A program made the position numbers and the translations under genes. The notes under the pieces are model-generated. The model worked only from the letters and a program-made list of their open reading frames with translations. It did not search any database and was not told the DNA's origin. Shown one piece after another: positions 33,257 to 41,296 of a stretch of 44,048 nucleotides of DNA. The stretch comes from Muribaculaceae bacterium Zag1. GTDB taxonomy: Bacteria > Bacteroidota > Bacteroidia > Bacteroidales > Muribaculaceae. Where the stretch lies: contig NWBJ01000070.1 of the NCBI GenBank assembly GCA_002633115.1, positions 53,515 to 97,562 of the forward strand, given 5' to 3'. Numbering within the stretch: the stretch's first letter is position 1; each line of letters opens with the position of its first letter.

Positions 33257-33262
33257 AGAAAA

Positions 33263-33286
33263 AGGGGGCGCCTGGCGGCGCCCCCC
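33263..33286 (-). terminator. Rho-independent terminator of the tonB-exb operon
   Basis: GGGGGCGCC pairs with GGCGCCCCC around TGGC. Read on the minus strand the stem is followed by CTTTTTC. It stands 34 bases past the tonB stop. Confidence 0.8.
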
Positions 33287-33319
33287 TTGGCATTGGATAT
33301 GGAATTCAAAAGCTAAGAA

Positions 33320-34177
33320 TTATTTCTGGAGCTTGAATGTCACAGGAAGTACGAAGGTAACCTTCACGGGCTGGCCGTTGTTACGTCCGGGATTCCACTT
33401 AGGCATCGACTTCACCACGCGGATTGCCTCGGCCTCGAGAGCCTTGTGCGGACCGCGGAGAGCCTTAACGTTCTCGATGTCGCCGGTCTTCGATACGATG
33501 AACTCAACGATCACCTTGCCCGAAACACCCTCTTCGGCTGCGGTAGCCGGATATTGGATGTGGTCTGAGAGCCATTTGTACATGGCTGCCTCGCCGCCGG
33601 GGAACTCAGGTTGCTGCTGCACATTAGCAGTGGTGTAAACGATGTTGTCTTCCTTCGGTTTCTCTTCCACTACGATAACCTCTTGGGTGATGACGTTCTT
33701 GGTGAGGTCGTCCACACCGTCAGAGATGTCCTTGCCACCGATCATACGGTTGTCGTCGCGGAGTTCTTCCTGGGTCTTTACCTCGTTGACTACTTGTTCG
33801 TCTTCAACGATGTCGATAATTGTATTCTGGATCTGGTTTGCCACCTCTTCCTTAACCATTACCTCTTCAGGCTCTGGAGGAGCGATGTATTCCATTTCTT
33901 CTTCCTCCTCTACTTCCTCCTCGGGATCGTAGAGCTGCACGTTCTCCTGAACGGCTGCAGCGGCGTCGCTGTCGTCTTCAGCTTTGGTGAAGACACCATT
34001 GACTGAGAGGATAAGGAGAGCCAGAATCACAGCGAGGGCGCAAAGCACGATGATAACGGCTTTGTTGTGGCGCGAGGTTGCTGTTGCGCGCATTTCGTAT
34101 GCGCCAAAGTCCTTGTTTTTGCCATCAAAGACTATATCGAGCCACTCTTTTGATGAAAGATCTACGTCTTTTGCCAT
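33320..34177 (-). CDS. tonB: TonB family energy-transducing protein
   Basis: A 285-residue protein that carries inner-membrane energy to outer-membrane TonB-dependent receptors. A cytoplasmic N-terminus (AKDVDLSSKEWLDIVFDGKNKDFGAYEMR, typical of Bacteroidetes TonB) precedes one membrane helix (about 41-60). A Glu/Pro-rich periplasmic stretch follows (EEEVEEEEEMEYIAPPEPEE). The C-terminal TonB domain (about 190-285) has FPGGEAAMYKWLSDHIQYPA, GKVIVEFIVSKTGDIENV and PKWNPGRNNGQPVKVTFVLP. It is the last gene of an exbB-exbD-exbD-tonB operon on the minus strand, ended by a terminator at 33263-33286. The gene could serve several receptors. Confidence 0.95.
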   Translation of the reverse strand: MAKDVDLSSKEWLDIVFDGKNKDFGAYEMRATATSRHNKAVIIVLCALAVILALLILSVNGVFTKAEDDSDAAAAVQENVQLYDPEEEVEEEEEMEYIAPPEPEEVMVKEEVANQIQNTIIDIVEDEQVVNEVKTQEELRDDNRMIGGKDISDGVDDLTKNVITQEVIVVEEKPKEDNIVYTTANVQQQPEFPGGEAAMYKWLSDHIQYPATAAEEGVSGKVIVEFIVSKTGDIENVKALRGPHKALEAEAIRVVKSMPKWNPGRNNGQPVKVTFVLPVTFKLQK

Positions 34178-34207
34178 AATCTTACTTACATTAATAAGGT
34201 TAGAAAA

Positions 34208-34966
34208 TTAGTAGACTACACTTTTACGTACAGTGGGTCGGATAACAGTCTCGCCAGTGCGCTGCTGATAGTTTTCAAGCAGGAGGGTGTCAGTGTGAGT
34301 AGGCAGCTGGATGCTGTAACGTGCGATCTGGTTGATTTGCATCTCATCGAGAGCATTGATCAGGGCCTCGTAGGTCGTGTTGGGACCCGGCTTGATGATC
34401 ACAACGGGACGAGTAAGGGTGGAGTCAGCTGCGTTTTTCTTTGCCAATGAGTCGAATGTCTCCTTGGAGATTTCGCGGTTCTTCCATTGAGCCTTCAGTT
34501 CGTCGTAGTTGGTCATTACGTCCTTGTTCTGCTCGCGGAGGATTTTGCGGATACCCTGTTGCACCTTCACACCGTTCTCCTTGGTGTCGCCCATGAACGA
34601 TTCCTTGGCGAGTAGGTTGGTCTGGAAAGTGGTGTCGGGAAGTCCGGCGAACCAGTACACATTGTGCACGGTCTTGCCTGTGGCCTCATCGGTTTTCGGG
34701 AGGTTATTGTCCGTATATTCCGTGTCGAGGATGAGCGTAAGTGCCTCAGATTTCTTCGCCTGGTTTTGCTGCTCTTTCTGCACCTTCTCATTGGTAGGGA
34801 GGGTGAGTTGCAGAGTCTGCGACTTGATCATAGTCGTACAGAGCATGAAGAATGTGATCAGAAGCATGTTCATATCCACCATGGGGGTAAAGTCCACGCG
34901 GATGGTCATCTTTTTCTGCGCGCCTTTTTTCTTTTTGCCGCTGTCGTGTTCTTGTACTTCTGCCAT
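34208..34966 (-). CDS. exbD: ExbD-type biopolymer transport protein (second copy)
   Basis: A 252-residue inner-membrane protein with a short basic cytoplasmic tail, one membrane helix (about 28-45) and a periplasmic domain. FTPMVDMNMLLITFFML holds the conserved ion-pathway aspartate D31. The periplasmic part is longer than in E. coli ExbD, with an inserted stretch (about 70-180) and a C-terminal ExbD core (VVIIKPGPNTTYEALINALDEMQINQIARYSI). It works with ExbB and TonB. It lies five bases after the first exbD-like gene, showing close coupling. Having two ExbD paralogues beside one ExbB is common in Bacteroidetes. Confidence 0.93.
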   Translation of the reverse strand: MAEVQEHDSGKKKKGAQKKMTIRVDFTPMVDMNMLLITFFMLCTTMIKSQTLQLTLPTNEKVQKEQQNQAKKSEALTLILDTEYTDNNLPKTDEATGKTVHNVYWFAGLPDTTFQTNLLAKESFMGDTKENGVKVQQGIRKILREQNKDVMTNYDELKAQWKNREISKETFDSLAKKNAADSTLTRPVVIIKPGPNTTYEALINALDEMQINQIARYSIQLPTHTDTLLLENYQQRTGETVIRPTVRKSVVY

Positions 34967-34971
34967 GGTCG

Positions 34972-35808
34972 TTAATGTTTAGCCGGTGCTGCCTCCTCTT
35001 CCGAGGTGAGAGCGGTCATCAGTGAGAATTTGTTGAGCGACATAGTCTGCAGATTGTCGAAGACAGTCTCCACGGTGGTGAAGGGGGTGTCCTTGTCAGC
35101 CTTGATGGCGATGCCAGTACCGTCTTTGGTGATGGCGTTGTAGAGGTCACCCAGAGTCTTGGCCTCGTCGACGGTGAGTCCCATGTCGGTGGCCATATTG
35201 TCATGCAGTTCTTTGGATACGGTGTAGATAGCGCGGCACCAGATTTGGAAATCGTTGAGGTGGCCGTTCTTGTCTTTGTTGCCGTCGATTGGAATACCAG
35301 TGTTGGGGTTGTACATGTCGCCTTGCTCCTTGTCGATCTCGGTGAGCGACTTGCTCAGGAGTTCGGGGAGGTACTCGAACGATGTACCCAACATGTTAGT
35401 CTCTTGGAATACCTTTTTCTGCGCGTCGGTCAGAGCGATCTTTTTGCTGTCCTTAGCTTGAGCGTTGTAAACCTTCAGGGCCTCATCGAGCATTTTGCCT
35501 CGGATCACGGGAGCGACCTGGGTCGAGTCCATACCGCCCGAGAAGGAGATGAAGATTTTACCTTCAGCTTCAGTAGCGTCTTTGCCTTCGGGCACCTTGC
35601 CTTTGTCAGCCGATGAGATCAGGATGGTCACCAGATTGGAGACGGGCACCTTCTCTTCAGACACCGACGAGGGGGTGTAGACGATGGTAGGCTCCTTCTG
35701 CAAGAAGGTTGAAGTCAACATGAAGAAAGTAAGCAAAAGAACAGTCACGTCCGACATGGCGGTCATGTCGATAAAGGTACTCTTCTTTTTAATTTTTACT
35801 TTTCCCAT
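34972..35808 (-). CDS. exbD: ExbD-type biopolymer transport protein (first copy)
   Basis: A 278-residue protein with a short basic N-terminus, then TFIDMTAMSDVTVLLLTFFML, which carries the conserved aspartate D20 in its single membrane helix (about 18-35). The periplasmic domain is long and contains a large insertion (about 60-225) compared with classical ExbD, ending in the core GIAIKADKDTPFTTVETVFDNLQTMSLNKFSLMTAL. It is next to exbB and should form the ion-conducting stator with it. Both ExbD copies keep the aspartate, so both are likely active. Confidence 0.92.
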   Translation of the reverse strand: MGKVKIKKKSTFIDMTAMSDVTVLLLTFFMLTSTFLQKEPTIVYTPSSVSEEKVPVSNLVTILISSADKGKVPEGKDATEAEGKIFISFSGGMDSTQVAPVIRGKMLDEALKVYNAQAKDSKKIALTDAQKKVFQETNMLGTSFEYLPELLSKSLTEIDKEQGDMYNPNTGIPIDGNKDKNGHLNDFQIWCRAIYTVSKELHDNMATDMGLTVDEAKTLGDLYNAITKDGTGIAIKADKDTPFTTVETVFDNLQTMSLNKFSLMTALTSEEEAAPAKH

Positions 35809-35856
35809 ATTACCTTAGTTTATTATTAGATGGTTGTAAACTCGGATAATCAGGGA

Positions 35857-36690
35857 TTAGTGAGTTGCGGCGAAGGTTTGTACGATCGAGAAACCGATTT
35901 CGTCGATAGCGTAGGTGAGGGTATCGATCTTGTTGGAGTAGTAGTTGTAGCTGATTACAGCGAATGCACCGGTGGCGATACCGAAGGCGGTGTTGATAAG
36001 AGCCTCGGAGATACCAGTCGAGAGTTCGGTTGAGTCAGGAGCACCTGATTGAGCCAGAGCCTGGAACGACTTGATCATACCCATCACAGTACCGAGAAGA
36101 CCAACGAGGGTACCGAGAGTGGTGAGGGTAGCAACGATGGGGAGGTTCTGCTGCAGAGCGGGCATCTCCAGTGCGGTAGCTTCTTCAACTTCCTTCTGGA
36201 TGGTAGCGATCTTCTGCTCCTTGGTGAGAACGGTGTTGCGGTCCATTTCCTCGTAGCGAGCGAGAGCGGCTGAAACGACAGCGGCTACTGAGCCTTTCTG
36301 CTGAGCGCAGAGCTTCTGAGCACCTGCGATGTCATTCTTGAGGAGGCAAGCCTTGACGGCGGCCACGAACTTGGTGATAGAGCCTTTGCCTTTAGCACCT
36401 GAGAGAGCGAACCAGCGCTCGAACGAGATGACGATCACAGTCAGGAAGAGGGTCTGGAGGATAGGCACGATGAATCCGCCCTTGTAGATGGTTCCCCAGA
36501 GGTCCACGGGATGTCCGTCCTCGAAGTGCATGGGGTGGCCGAACCAGAAGATGAAGAGGCATACGGCGATGATGCAGCATACGACGATCACCCAGAAGGC
36601 GTTCTTGATGCCAGGGGCATTGCTTTTTTGGTTTGCGGGCTTAGCCTGCTTGGTAGCGGGCTGTGCGGTTGCGGGCTTTTGAGCTTCCAT
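35857..36690 (-). CDS. exbB: ExbB/TolQ-type proton or ion channel
   Basis: A 277-residue MotA/TolQ/ExbB-family inner-membrane protein. After a polar Pro/Ala/Lys-rich N-terminus, membrane helices lie at about 31-50, 72-90, 167-190 and 215-235. The conserved channel region TLTTLGTLVGLLGTVMGMIKSFQAL and EALINTAFGIATGAFAVISYNYYSNKID is clear. It forms the pentameric channel that drives ExbD and TonB. The operon starts here; a consensus promoter is at 36872-36903, giving a leader of about 170 bases with possible stem-loops. The neighbouring NQR operon, transcribed divergently, makes a sodium gradient that might power it, which is an inference. Confidence 0.95.
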   Translation of the reverse strand: MEAQKPATAQPATKQAKPANQKSNAPGIKNAFWVIVVCCIIAVCLFIFWFGHPMHFEDGHPVDLWGTIYKGGFIVPILQTLFLTVIVISFERWFALSGAKGKGSITKFVAAVKACLLKNDIAGAQKLCAQQKGSVAAVVSAALARYEEMDRNTVLTKEQKIATIQKEVEEATALEMPALQQNLPIVATLTTLGTLVGLLGTVMGMIKSFQALAQSGAPDSTELSTGISEALINTAFGIATGAFAVISYNYYSNKIDTLTYAIDEIGFSIVQTFAATH

Positions 36691-36871
36691 TTTTTGAAAA
36701 ACTTGATTAATAATTTAGTTTATTGATATGTATTGGTTAAAAATTCACGGCACTGTTGTTGGCGCCCGAGGGCGCTGGTATTGGGGTTCGCGTTTGCGAA
36801 TTGTTGCATTTTACGCCATTTTGTGACGGCTTTCGTTTCAGTGGTATTGGTTGCTTCCCAAAACCTATGTG

Positions 36872-36903
36872 CAAAATTATCAAATAATTTTTTTACCACC
36901 AAA
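36872..36903 (-). promoter_or_regulatory. Consensus promoter of the exbB-exbD-tonB operon
   Basis: Minus strand: TTTG (36900-36903), a 20-base spacer, TAATTTTG (36872-36879). Transcription should begin about 36865, roughly 175 bases before the exbB ATG. Confidence 0.8.
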
Positions 36904-37101
36904 AAAAAATTGAGCAAATTTCGCTTTGACCGTTCAATATATGCTTTTTTAGGCCTTATCCACCGCTTTTTCCTAAAGTTTTGAGCATTTATCTTAACAA
37001 ATGCTACTTTTTCAGACCGTCCATTAGTTATTTGTCAGAAAATTATTTGCTACCCCTATTTTTCTTTCAAGATTAATGAGCTTTTCTTAAAATATTTTTT
37101 G

Positions 37102-37109
37102 TAATTTTG
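37102..37109 (+). promoter_or_regulatory. Candidate -7 box of the nqr operon
   Basis: TAATTTTG matches the -7 consensus, 27 bases before the nqrA ATG. No TTTG lies at -33, so the promoter is only half supported. Confidence 0.5.
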
Positions 37110-37136
37110 CGCTTATAAATAAGTATAGCAATTATT

Positions 37137-38465
37137 ATGGAAATCAATCTCAAGAAGGGTTTCGATTTGAGGCTTGCCGGAGCCGTGCCTCCGGGGTCCA
37201 AGCCCCGCGCTGTGGCTGCCCGGGTGGTGGCCATAGTGCCCGATGACTTTCCGGGGCTCTCTCCTAAGCTCGAGGTCAAGGAGGGCGACCAGGTGATGCG
37301 CGGCCAAGCCCTGCTGCGCGATAAAGCATTTGAGTACCTCAAGGTGGCCTCGCCGGCCGCCGGCACCGTCAAGAGCGTCGTGCGCGGCGCGCGCCGCAAG
37401 ATCGAGCGCGTGGTGGTGGAGGTGGCAGCCGACAAGCCCCAGGCTTTTGACACCAAGGCCACCGACCGAGCCTCGGCCCTGAGCCTGCTCTGCGCCTCGG
37501 GCATGCTGGCTCGCATGCGCCAGCGCCCTTACGACATCGTGCCGCGCCCCGACCGCGTGCCGCGCGACATATTTGTCACCGCCATCGATAGCGCTCCCCT
37601 CGCCCCGAGCCTCGCATCTCTGGTGCAAGGCAAGAGCAAGGAGCTCGCCGCTGCCGCCAAGCTGCTGAGCCTAGTCACCGATGGCAAGGTCTACGTCACC
37701 GTGGGCGCTGACTGGACGCTCGGCGACATCGCCGGGGCCCAGATGGTCAAGGCCCAGGGCAAGCACCCTGTGGGCAACGTGGGCGTGCAAATCGCCAACA
37801 TCGCTCCGGTCAACAAGGGCGAGACCGTATGGGGCCTCGACGTGGTGACAATGGCCAAGATCGGCTCCCTGGTGCTCACCGGCCAAGTCGACACCACCGC
37901 CAACGTGGCTATCACCGGCTCTGAGGCCAAAGACCCCTGCATGGTATTGACCACTGAGGGCGTAGCCCTGGCCGAACTGCTCAAGGGCGAACTGCCCGGA
38001 GACGACAAGCATGTGCGCATCATCTCGGGCAACGTGCTCACCGGCGTGGCCGAAAAGGAGGACTCTTTCCTGCGCTTCCCCTACCGCCAGGTCACCATCA
38101 TCCCCGAAGGCGACGATGCCGACGAGTTTATGGGCTGGGCTTCGCTCTCGCCCAACAAGATGAGCGCCAGCCATTCGTTCCTGAGCTTCGGCAAAAAGCT
38201 CTTCAAGCCGGATGCCCGCATCCTGGGCGGACGCCGCGCCATGATCATGTCGGGCCAATACGACAAGATGATCCCCATGGACATCATGGCCGAGTATCTG
38301 ATCAAGGCCATCCTGGCCAAGGACATCGACCAGATGGAGAAACTCGGCATCTACGAGGTGGCTCCCGAGGACTTCGCCCTGGCCGAATGGGCCGACACCA
38401 GCAAGATCCCACTGCAGCAAATCGTGCGCGACGGTCTCGACTACCTGCGCAAGGAACTGGAATAA
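37137..38465 (+). CDS. nqrA: Na+-translocating NADH:quinone reductase subunit A
   Basis: The peripheral cytoplasmic subunit of NQR, 442 residues. MEINLKKGFDLRLAGAVPPG is the family start, followed by the biotinyl/lipoyl-like N-terminal fold (VKEGDQVMRGQALLRDK, VASPAAGTVKSVVRGARRKI). FITAIDSAPLAP-type sequence (about 140-155) and the quinone-region TRHEEDSFLRFPYRQVTIIPEG-like stretch (here EKEDSFLRFPYRQVTIIPEG, about 305-325) follow, and the end has EMAEYLIKA-like MDIMAEYLIKAILAKDIDQM. NQR pumps sodium while passing electrons from NADH to quinone. It is first in nqrABCDEF; a repeat-filled 129-base gap separates it from nqrB. Codon use is strongly GC-rich, as in the other nqr genes. Confidence 0.96.
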   Translation: MEINLKKGFDLRLAGAVPPGSKPRAVAARVVAIVPDDFPGLSPKLEVKEGDQVMRGQALLRDKAFEYLKVASPAAGTVKSVVRGARRKIERVVVEVAADKPQAFDTKATDRASALSLLCASGMLARMRQRPYDIVPRPDRVPRDIFVTAIDSAPLAPSLASLVQGKSKELAAAAKLLSLVTDGKVYVTVGADWTLGDIAGAQMVKAQGKHPVGNVGVQIANIAPVNKGETVWGLDVVTMAKIGSLVLTGQVDTTANVAITGSEAKDPCMVLTTEGVALAELLKGELPGDDKHVRIISGNVLTGVAEKEDSFLRFPYRQVTIIPEGDDADEFMGWASLSPNKMSASHSFLSFGKKLFKPDARILGGRRAMIMSGQYDKMIPMDIMAEYLIKAILAKDIDQMEKLGIYEVAPEDFALAEWADTSKIPLQQIVRDGLDYLRKELE

Positions 38466-38467
38466 AC

Positions 38468-38570
38468 CAATGAAAAAAAATGAAAAGTTAAAAATGAAAA
38501 ATGAAAAATCCCCTCAGTAGTCATTTTTTATTCTTCATTATTCATTTTTCATTATTCATTATTCATTTAA
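38468..38570. repeat. ATGAAAAATG spacer repeat, direct then inverted (nqrA-nqrB)
   Basis: Direct AATGAAAAAAAATGAAAAG words (38468-38508) are followed by inverted CATTATTCATTTTTC words (38521-38570). This is the same arrangement as between hisA and hisF. The transcript could form a long AT-rich hairpin inside the operon. Confidence 0.85.
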
Positions 38571-38594
38571 ATTTTAACCCTTAACATAATAATC

Positions 38595-39809
38595 GTGAAG
38601 TTTTTAAAGAGATCGCTCGATCGTATCAAGCCGCAATTTGAGGAGGGTGGCAAGCTCCACTCCCTGAAATCGGTCTACGACGGCTTTGACACCTTTCTCT
38701 TCACTCCCAACGAGACGGCTAAGCCCTCTGGCGGAGTGCAAGTCCACGACAGCATCGACTCAAAGCGCACGATGATCATCGTGGTGCTGGCGCTGATGCC
38801 ATGCTTCTTCTTCGGCATGTACAATACCGGCTACCAGCACTGGCTGGCCGCCGGCGAGACCTCGTTCCCATTCTGGAGCCTGATGCTCTACGGCTTCCTC
38901 GCCATCCTGCCCAAAGTGATTGTGGCCTACGTGGTGGGTCTCGGCATCGAGTTTATCGTGGCACAAATCAAAAAAGAGGAGATCCAAGAGGGTTTCCTCG
39001 TGACTGGCATCTTGGTGCCGATGATTTGCCCGGTTGAGACCCCCAACTGGATGCTTGCCGTGGCTGTGGCCTTCGCCGTGATTTTCGCCAAGGAGGTATT
39101 CGGCGGCACGGGCTACAACGTGTTCAACGTTGCCCTTATCACCCGCGCATTCCTATTCTTCGCCTACCCGGCCAAGATGTCGGGCGACCATGTATTCGTT
39201 GCCACTGGCAAGATGCTCGGCTTCGGCCCGACAGTGTCCGACGGCTTCTCATGCGCTACCCCGCTGGGACAGATTGCTACCAGCACTGGCGGCAACCTCG
39301 ACCTGACCGGCATCGGCGGCTACGCCCTCAGCTGGTGGGACGCCTTCCTGGGCCTGATTCCCGGCTCGTTTGGCGAGACCTCGGTGCTCTGCATCTGCGT
39401 CGGCGCCCTCATCCTGCTGCTCACCGGCATCGGTTCGTGGAGAATCATGCTGTCGGCAGTGGCCGGCGGCTTGCTGATGGGCTGGATCGCCTACTGGTGC
39501 CAAACTCCTACCTACCCCGCCAGCTATCTCAACGGTTGGGAGCAGCTGCTCTACGGCGGCTTCGCCTTCGCCGTGGTGTTTATGGCTACCGACCCGGTGA
39601 CCGCCGCTCGCACCGAGACTGGCAAATATATCTATGGCTTCTTGATTGGCGTGATCGCCGTGCTCATCCGCACCTACAACAATGGCTACCCCGAGGGAGC
39701 CATGCTGGCAGTGCTGCTGATGAACGCCTTCGCTGCGCTGATCGACTACTGTGTGGTGCAATCCAACATACGCCGCCGCCTGAAACGTGCAACCGCTAAA
39801 ACCGCCTGA
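38595..39809 (+). CDS. nqrB: Na+-translocating NADH:quinone reductase subunit B
   Basis: A membrane subunit with covalently bound FMN, 404 residues. The start is a GTG at 38595 giving (M/V)KFLKRSLDRIKPQFEEGGKL, matching the usual NqrB opening. Several hydrophobic helices are visible (for example about 60-75, 105-125, 135-170, 250-270 and 340-365). The FMN-acceptor threonine lies in SDGFSCATPL (T222), the SGAT-type flavinylation motif. NVFNVALITRAFLFFAYPA is a conserved helix. nqrC begins three bases after its stop, so the two are translationally coupled. Confidence 0.96.
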   Translation: MKFLKRSLDRIKPQFEEGGKLHSLKSVYDGFDTFLFTPNETAKPSGGVQVHDSIDSKRTMIIVVLALMPCFFFGMYNTGYQHWLAAGETSFPFWSLMLYGFLAILPKVIVAYVVGLGIEFIVAQIKKEEIQEGFLVTGILVPMICPVETPNWMLAVAVAFAVIFAKEVFGGTGYNVFNVALITRAFLFFAYPAKMSGDHVFVATGKMLGFGPTVSDGFSCATPLGQIATSTGGNLDLTGIGGYALSWWDAFLGLIPGSFGETSVLCICVGALILLLTGIGSWRIMLSAVAGGLLMGWIAYWCQTPTYPASYLNGWEQLLYGGFAFAVVFMATDPVTAARTETGKYIYGFLIGVIAVLIRTYNNGYPEGAMLAVLLMNAFAALIDYCVVQSNIRRRLKRATAKTA

Positions 39810-39812
39810 GCC

Positions 39813-40526
39813 ATGAATAAGCAAAGCAATGTCTACACCATTATATATATAATAGTGCTTGTGGCAGTGGTGGGCACAGCCTTGGCCTTCATCTCGATGG
39901 GCCTCAAGGAGCGCCAGACCGCAAATGTCAACGCCGACAAGATGCGTCAAATCTTGGCCTCGGTGCATATCACCCCCGACAAGAGCCAGATCATACCCGA
40001 CTTTGAGAAATACATCACCGCTCAGCTGGTGGTCAACTCTGAGGGCCAGCAGATCGGCACCGACGCATTCTCAATCAATGTCGAGGAGCAAAGCAAAATC
40101 TCAGACCCGGCCAAGAGGGAACTCCCGGTGTATGTGTGCACCCTCGCCGACGGTTCAGTCAAGTATATCCTGCCTGCCTACGGCTCTGGCCTGTGGGGCC
40201 CGATTTGGGGCTACCTGTCGGTCGATTCCGACGGCTCTACACTCTACGGAGCATACTTCGGACATGAGGGCGAGACCCCGGGCCTCGGCGCCGAGATCGA
40301 GAAACCGATCTTCTGCGACCAGTTCAACTCAAACCTCCACATGTTCAAGAACGGCCAGTTCCATCCCATCGAGGTGGTCAAGGCCGGGCAGAAGCCAGCC
40401 AACCCCGACGCCGACTATGTCGATGGCATCTCGGGCGGCACTATCACCAGCAAGGGCGTGGGTGCTATGATCGACAATTGCATAGCTCCCTACCAAGCAT
40501 TCCTCAACTCACTCTCAAACAATTGA
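39813..40526 (+). CDS. nqrC: Na+-translocating NADH:quinone reductase subunit C
   Basis: A 237-residue subunit with one N-terminal membrane helix (about 8-30) and a periplasmic FMN-binding domain. The flavinylation motif is DGISGGTITS at about 204-213, with T210 as the likely FMN attachment site. YGSGLWGPIWGYLSV and FGHEGETPGLGAEI are the conserved FMN-domain stretches. It passes electrons within the complex. It follows nqrB by three bases and precedes nqrD by four. An ApbE-type flavin transferase is needed for FMN attachment and is not in the window. Confidence 0.96.
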   Translation: MNKQSNVYTIIYIIVLVAVVGTALAFISMGLKERQTANVNADKMRQILASVHITPDKSQIIPDFEKYITAQLVVNSEGQQIGTDAFSINVEEQSKISDPAKRELPVYVCTLADGSVKYILPAYGSGLWGPIWGYLSVDSDGSTLYGAYFGHEGETPGLGAEIEKPIFCDQFNSNLHMFKNGQFHPIEVVKAGQKPANPDADYVDGISGGTITSKGVGAMIDNCIAPYQAFLNSLSNN

Positions 40527-40530
40527 AGCC

Positions 40531-41157
40531 ATGGCAGAGAAAATAAACTACAAGGACGTCTTGTTCAATCCTTTCTCAAAGAACAATCCTGTGGTAGTGC
40601 AGGTGCTGGGTATCTGCTCGGTGCTCGCTGTCACTGCCAAGCTCGCGCCCGCCATCGTGATGGGCATTTCGGTGATCGCCGTGTTGGCATTTGCCAACGT
40701 GATCATCTCACTCTTGCGCAACACCATCCCTACCAACATCCGCATCATCGTGCAGCTTGTGGTTGTGGCCGGCTTGGTGGTCATCGTCAGCCAGGTGCTC
40801 AAGGCTTTCGCCTACGATGTGAGCGTACAGCTGTCTGTGTTTATCGGCCTGATCATCACCAACTGTATCCTGATGGGTCGCCTCGAAGCTTTCGCCATGG
40901 GCAATAAGCCTTGGCCGGCATTCCTCGACGGCATCGGCAACGGCATCGGTTACACTATCATATTGGTGATTACCGGTTTCTTCCGCGAGCTGCTCGGCAG
41001 CGGCACTCTGCTCGGATACCAAATCATTCCGCAATGGTGCTATGACCACGGCTACGCCAACAACGGCCTGATGATCCTGCCCCCGATGGCCCTCATCGTG
41101 GTGGCCTGCATCATCTGGGTACAACGCTCATACAACAAAGACCTGCAAGAACCGTGA
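40531..41157 (+). CDS. nqrD: Na+-translocating NADH:quinone reductase subunit D
   Basis: A 208-residue integral membrane subunit with about six helices. NPFSKNNPVVVQVLGICSVLAVT at the start, RNTIPTNIRIIVQLVVVAGLV and FVGLIITNCILMGRLEAFAM-like IGLIITNCILMGRLEAFAMG are NqrD signatures; the latter carries the paired-cysteine region shared with NqrE. ELLGSGTLLGYQI is also typical. The TGA stop is followed immediately by TGAAAAATGAAAAATG repeat, and nqrE is 139 bases downstream. Confidence 0.95.
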   Translation: MAEKINYKDVLFNPFSKNNPVVVQVLGICSVLAVTAKLAPAIVMGISVIAVLAFANVIISLLRNTIPTNIRIIVQLVVVAGLVVIVSQVLKAFAYDVSVQLSVFIGLIITNCILMGRLEAFAMGNKPWPAFLDGIGNGIGYTIILVITGFFRELLGSGTLLGYQIIPQWCYDHGYANNGLMILPPMALIVVACIIWVQRSYNKDLQEP

Positions 41158-41265
41158 TGAAAAATGAAAAATGAAAAATGAGTAATGGCCTCGATTCCCA
41201 TCGATTTTCTCGATTAGTCGCTCGGCCTCAATAATCTCGATTACCTCGAGCGGCCTCGAAAAAAA
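41158..41265. repeat. Compound spacer between nqrD and nqrE
   Basis: An ATGAAAAATG tract (41158-41184) is joined directly to TCGAT/TCGAG words (41190-41262), including CATCGATTTTCTCGATTAG and CTCGAGCGGCCTCGA. It places two of the spacer families in one gap. No promoter is evident. Confidence 0.7.
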
Positions 41266-41296
41266 ATAGCTATTACTCTCCTAATTCACAGATTAT

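Larger units (their letters stand above)
36691..37136. promoter_or_regulatory. Divergent regulatory region between exbB and nqrA
   Basis: No gene is supported in these 446 bases. It holds the exbB promoter, the nqrA -7 box, a long exbB leader with stems GGCGCC/GGCGCT (36759-36774) and TTCGC/GCGAA (36787-36800), and AT-rich sequence between the two promoters. A 65-residue minus-strand frame here starts upstream of the promoter and is not credible. Confidence 0.6.

Noticed and set aside
36720-36917. A 65-residue minus-strand frame upstream of exbB
   Set aside because: It would begin upstream of the exbB promoter and has no family resemblance.
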